Source: Streptomyces sp. SDr-06 (GTDB taxonomy: Bacteria > Actinomycetota > Actinomycetes > Streptomycetales > Streptomycetaceae). From it: a stretch of 32,557 bases of DNA. A program made the translations under genes and the position numbers. Position 1 is the stretch's first letter. Every line of letters begins with the position of its first letter. Location of the stretch: positions 1-32,557 of the forward strand of contig NZ_QOLA01000040.1 of NCBI RefSeq assembly GCF_003324565.1, given 5' to 3'. The notes beneath the pieces are model-generated. The model ran no database searches and was not told the DNA's origin. It worked only from the letters and a program-made list of their open reading frames with translations. Positions 30,226 through 32,557 of this stretch are shown here, piece by piece.

Positions 30226-31002
30226 TCAGGCGAAGGCGATGTTGTAGATGCCACCGGCGATCGCGCCGCCGACCAGCGGGCCGACGACCGGGATCCACGC
30301 GTAGCTCCAGTCCGAACCGCCCTTGTTGGGCAGCGGCAGCAGGGAGTGCACGACGCGCGGGCCGAGGTCGCGGACCGGGTTGATGGCGTAACCGGTCGGG
30401 CCGCCGATCGAGAGGCCGATGCCGACCACGACGAGCGAGGTGATCAGGACACCGATGACGCCGAGACCCTTGCCGTCGCCGTTCAGACCCTGGGTCAGGA
30501 TCGCGAGGACAAGGACGATCGTGGCGATGATCTCCGTGACCAGGTTCTGGACCACGTGGCGGATCTCCGGGCCGGTCGAGAAGACGCCGAGCACCGGCCC
30601 CGCCTCGTGCTCGCGGGCCTCGACGGCCTTGGCGTCACCGACGATCTCGGGGTCGGTGAGGTGGGCGTGGAACTGGCCGTAGTAGGCGAGCCACACGAGC
30701 ACCGCGCCGAGCATGGCACCGAGGATCTGTCCGCCGAGGTACACGGGGACGTCGCTCCACTTGGTGCCGCCCTCTATCGCGAGACCGAGGGTCACCGCGG
30801 GGTTGAGGTGGGCGCCCGAGAGGGGTGCCGAGATGTAGGCACCGGTCAGCACCGCGAAGCCCCACCCGAAGGTGATCGCGAGCCAGCCGGCGTTCCGCGC
30901 CTTCGAGCGCTTCAGCGTGACGGCGGCGCACACGCCACCGCCCAGCAGGATGAGTACGGCGGTACCGATGGTCTCGCCGATGAAGATGTCGTGGCTGGAC
31001 AC
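30226..31002 (-). CDS. glpF: Glycerol facilitator (aquaglyceroporin)
   Basis: This 258-residue MIP-family channel passes glycerol across the inner membrane. Six hydrophobic segments are visible along with two pore half-helices. The first carries Asn67-Pro68-Ala69 (HLNPAVTLG). The second reads Asn208-Pro-Val (INPVRDLGPR), so the usual second NPA is NPV; the RD that follows is typical of glycerol-selective members. The GTG start has AAAGGAG about 7 bases upstream. It is the first structural gene of the glycerol operon (gylC in S. coelicolor). A GylR-type operator lies 129 bases upstream. Confidence 0.94.
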   Translation of the reverse strand: MSSHDIFIGETIGTAVLILLGGGVCAAVTLKRSKARNAGWLAITFGWGFAVLTGAYISAPLSGAHLNPAVTLGLAIEGGTKWSDVPVYLGGQILGAMLGAVLVWLAYYGQFHAHLTDPEIVGDAKAVEAREHEAGPVLGVFSTGPEIRHVVQNLVTEIIATIVLVLAILTQGLNGDGKGLGVIGVLITSLVVVGIGLSIGGPTGYAINPVRDLGPRVVHSLLPLPNKGGSDWSYAWIPVVGPLVGGAIAGGIYNIAFA

Positions 31003-31130
31003 CCGCGACTCCTTTGTCCTTCGTCCAGGGGAAGGCGAACTACCGGGTCCCTCCGGTGGTCCGCGCTCTCAATGGCTGAGAGCTGCCGGCCCTTGGCGTT
31101 GTCACACTCTAACTCGTATTGCCGGTAGGT

Positions 31131-31147
31131 GTTCGACAATGCCGACC
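31131..31147. promoter_or_regulatory. Predicted GylR operator upstream of glpF
   Basis: GTTCGACAATGCCGACC matches the sequence before gylR (32169-32185) at 15 of 17 positions. The arms are partly inverted repeats, as for IclR-family sites. It overlaps the expected -35 area of the glpF promoter. Confidence 0.65.
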
Positions 31148-31292
31148 GTTGAACGGCAGTTTTGCCCCCGGGTTAACTGGGCGTCAAGACTTCTGTGACC
31201 GGAATCCCTGATCGTTACCAGGTGGTACGAACCGCCAAACATGCCCCCGGCGGCGCGACCAAGATCATGTACTGGTATGGGGCGGGGTGCGG

Positions 31293-31314
31293 GGCGGGCC
31301 GTCCCCGGCCCGCC
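31293..31314 (-). terminator. Hairpin after gylR
   Basis: GGCGGGCC (31293-31300) and GGCCCGCC (31307-31314) pair perfectly around 6 bases, about 20 bases after the gylR stop. It may reduce read-through from gylR into glpF. Confidence 0.65.
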
Positions 31315-31332
31315 GCGGGCGGCGCTGCGCCG

Positions 31333-32097
31333 CTAGAAGCGGCCCGCGCCCAGGTCCCGCGAGACCGCGCGGGCGCAGTCGCGTACCGCGGCCACCAGCT
31401 CGGGCCGCACCGCGCCGTCCTTGCAGACCCGCTCCACGGCGCCCGTGACGCCCACCGCGCCGACCGGCATCCGGCGCCGGTCGTGGATGGGGGCGGCCAC
31501 CGAGGCGACGCCCTCCCAGGTCTCCTCGACGTCCGAGCCCCAGCCGCGCGCCCGGGTCAGGTCGAGGAGCTCCTCGAAGCCCTCGGAGGAGGTGACGGTG
31601 CGCGGCGTGAACGCCTCCTGCACGGTGTCCACGGCCTCGGTGTGCGCCACCGGGTCGTACGCGGAGAGCACCTTGCCCAGGGCGGTCGAGTGCAGTGGCT
31701 GCATGGCCCCCACCTCCAGCACCTGGCGGCTGTCGTCGGGCCGGAAGACGTGGTGCATGATCAGCACGCCCTGCTGGTGGAGCACCCCCACGTACACGCT
31801 CTCGCCGCTGGAGCGCGCCAGATCGTCCGTCCACACCAGGGCGCGCGCCCGCAGCTCGTGGACGTCCAGGTAGCTGTTGCCCAGGCGCAGCAGCTCGGCG
31901 CCCAGCTGGTAGCGGCCCGACGCCGGGTCCTGCTCCACGAAGCCCTCGGCCTGCAGGGTGCGCAGGATTCCGTGCGCCGTGCCCTTGGCGAGGCCGAGCG
32001 AGGAGGCCACCTCGGACAGGCCGAGCCGCCGCTCGCCCCCCGCGAGCAGCCGCAGCATGGCGGCCGCCCGTTCGAGCGACTGGATGTTGCGCGCCAT
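31333..32097 (-). CDS. gylR: IclR-family regulator of the glycerol operon, GylR
   Basis: This 254-residue protein has an N-terminal winged helix (about 8-70; GLSEVASSLGLAKGTAHGILRTLQAEGFVEQD) and a C-terminal IclR effector domain (about 85-250; YVGVLHQQGVLIMHHVF, MQPLHSTALGKVLSAY, VASVAAPIHDRRRMPVGAVGVTG). In S. coelicolor GylR represses gylCAB and itself and is relieved by glycerol 3-phosphate. Position, orientation and sequence type fit that protein. The ATG at 32097 is preceded by GGAGGGAG. Two copies of a shared operator motif, one before gylR and one before glpF, support the autoregulatory model. Confidence 0.93.
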   Translation of the reverse strand: MARNIQSLERAAAMLRLLAGGERRLGLSEVASSLGLAKGTAHGILRTLQAEGFVEQDPASGRYQLGAELLRLGNSYLDVHELRARALVWTDDLARSSGESVYVGVLHQQGVLIMHHVFRPDDSRQVLEVGAMQPLHSTALGKVLSAYDPVAHTEAVDTVQEAFTPRTVTSSEGFEELLDLTRARGWGSDVEETWEGVASVAAPIHDRRRMPVGAVGVTGAVERVCKDGAVRPELVAAVRDCARAVSRDLGAGRF

Positions 32098-32168
32098 CGC
32101 GCTCCCTCCCTTTAGGGCACTGCTGAACCGGTTCTCGCCGCTGCAGCGGCCGGCTCTCTCAACAACTG

Positions 32169-32185
32169 GTTCGACAATGCTGAAC
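32169..32185. promoter_or_regulatory. Predicted GylR operator upstream of gylR
   Basis: GTTCGACAATGCTGAAC has inverted GTTC/GAAC ends and is nearly identical to the site before glpF. It overlaps the predicted gylR transcription start, which is consistent with autorepression. Confidence 0.65.
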
Positions 32186-32258
32186 AGTATCGGCCGTTGC
32201 CGACCTCGTGTCACCGTGAGTGCGGCAGCCCCCGACACTTCCGGACAGCGCTCAGGGC

Positions 32259-32292
32259 TCAGGGGGCCCCGCCCGGGGCGTCCGCCCCCTGA
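32259..32292. other. Stem-loop in the metH upstream region
   Basis: TCAGGGGGC (32259-32267) and GCCCCCTGA (32284-32292) form a perfect 9-bp stem. No gene ends here, so it is not an ordinary terminator; it lies upstream of the predicted metH promoter. Its role is unclear. Confidence 0.4.
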
Positions 32293-32323
32293 TACACCCG
32301 CGCGCCGCCGGGGGCCGCCCGGT

Positions 32324-32329
32324 TACGCT
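32324..32329 (+). promoter_or_regulatory. Candidate -10 box (TACGCT) for metH
   Basis: TACGCT predicts a transcription start near 32336, giving a leader of about 60 bases before the ATG at 32396. An in-frame GTG falls exactly at 32336. Confidence 0.45.
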
Positions 32330-32395
32330 GGCCGCGTGCGCCCTCCTGCCGGACGGCGCAAAGCCGACAGCCGTCGCACTCCAGGGAGCACATCC

Positions 32396-32557
32396 ATGGC
32401 CTCGTTGCCGACCCCTTCCGCTGACAGCCGGACCCGTATCGACGCTTTGCGTGAGGCGCTGGCCACCCGGGTGGTGGTGGCTGATGGTGCGATGGGCACG
32501 ATGTTGCAGGCGCAGGATCCGACTCTGGAGGACTTCCAGGATCTTGAGGGCTGCAAT
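32396..32557 (+). CDS. metH: Cobalamin-dependent methionine synthase MetH (3' truncated by window)
   Basis: The first 54 residues are visible. RIDALREALATRVVVADGAMGTMLQ is the start of the homocysteine-binding barrel of MetH; the DGAMGTMLQ motif is diagnostic of homocysteine S-methyltransferase domains. The full enzyme transfers the methyl group of methyltetrahydrofolate to homocysteine through cobalamin. The ATG at 32396 has AGGGAG upstream. A leaderless GTG at 32336 in the same frame would add 20 basic residues and is less likely. Thirteen of 54 codons end in T, markedly more than in neighbouring genes. It is divergent from gylR, as in S. coelicolor. Confidence 0.93.
   Translation, partial: MASLPTPSADSRTRIDALREALATRVVVADGAMGTMLQAQDPTLEDFQDLEGCN

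Larger units (their letters stand above)
31003..31332 (-). other. 330-bp gap between gylR and glpF: glycerol operon promoter region
   Basis: The gap holds a terminator-like hairpin next to gylR (31293-31314), a GylR-type operator (31131-31147) and, toward glpF, a TAGAGT -10 candidate on the minus strand (31106-31111). The region 31085-31170 is clearly less GC-rich than average, as expected of a promoter. The leader to the glpF start would be about 100 bases. Confidence 0.6.
32098..32395. other. 298-bp divergent promoter region between gylR and metH
   Basis: The gylR side contains the operator at 32169-32185, with a TACTGT -10 candidate on the minus strand at 32184-32189. It also contains GAACCGGTTC, a 10-bp palindrome, around 32125-32134. 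The metH side holds a stem-loop (32259-32292) and a TACGCT -10 candidate (32324-32329). I see no cobalamin riboswitch consensus. Confidence 0.55.

Noticed and set aside
25557..30383. A 1608-codon open frame on the plus strand running antisense through several genes
   Set aside because: It overlaps convincingly identified genes on the other strand (monooxygenase, glpD, glpK) and has no domain or usual composition. Long antisense frames are a by-product of GC-rich third codon positions.
32098..32395. A cobalamin or S-adenosylhomocysteine riboswitch before metH
   Set aside because: The predicted leader is only about 60 bases, and neither the B12-box consensus nor the SAH aptamer pattern could be recognised.
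1..32557. tRNA or rRNA genes, insertion sequences, integrases or attachment sites
   Set aside because: I looked for tRNA cloverleaf signatures, transposase motifs and flanking direct repeats and found none I could support.

Overview
The window is high-GC actinobacterial DNA, almost certainly from a Streptomyces chromosome. The pointers are GC-rich third codon positions, GTG starts, TANNNT -10 boxes, a mycothiol gene (mshC), a gylR-glpF-glpK-glpD glycerol operon next to metH, and GC-rich intergenic repeats typical of the genus. From memory, the backbone (metH, gylR, glpF, glpK, glpD, PAC2/ParJ-like gene, mshC, SCO1664 family, DUF3090, histidine phosphatase, CorA) follows the S. coelicolor SCO1657-SCO1667 order. 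Other genes are interleaved between those anchors.

Layout. 1-120: the end of an unknown acidic protein, then a 19-bp-stem terminator. 190-3473 (minus): a RecD-like protein with a ruined ATPase site, translationally coupled to an aldo/keto reductase. 3643-5701 (plus): an F420-type oxidoreductase and a ferritin-like diiron protein. 5702-6697 (minus): CorA. 6757-10423 (plus): histidine phosphatase, DUF3090 zinc-ribbon protein, PI3/4-kinase-like SCO1664 family protein and MshC. 10560-13595: a secreted multidomain GH31 glycosidase. 13657-15987 (minus): a leaderless-type (no signal peptide) S8 subtilase followed by a glutamine-rich small protein; both end in the same roughly 68-residue domain. 16347-18824 (minus): succinate-semialdehyde dehydrogenase and the PAC2 protein. 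19173-24924 (plus): a five-gene operon with L-fuconate dehydratase, an SDR and a ribose-type ABC importer. 25076-26870 (minus): its probable FCD-family repressor and a luciferase-like monooxygenase. 27033-32097 (minus): glpD, glpK, glpF and gylR. 32396 onward: the start of metH.

How the parts work together. The sugar-acid operon and the FCD regulator gene share an ATACATC-N-GATG operator motif, which suggests one autoregulated catabolic unit. gylR and glpF share a 17-bp GTTCGACAATGC-type operator, which fits GylR repression of itself and of glycerol uptake, phosphorylation and oxidation. The least explained element is the S8 peptidase/glutamine-rich pair, whose duplicated C-terminal domain suggests a functional partnership. 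It is the best candidate here for an undescribed system.
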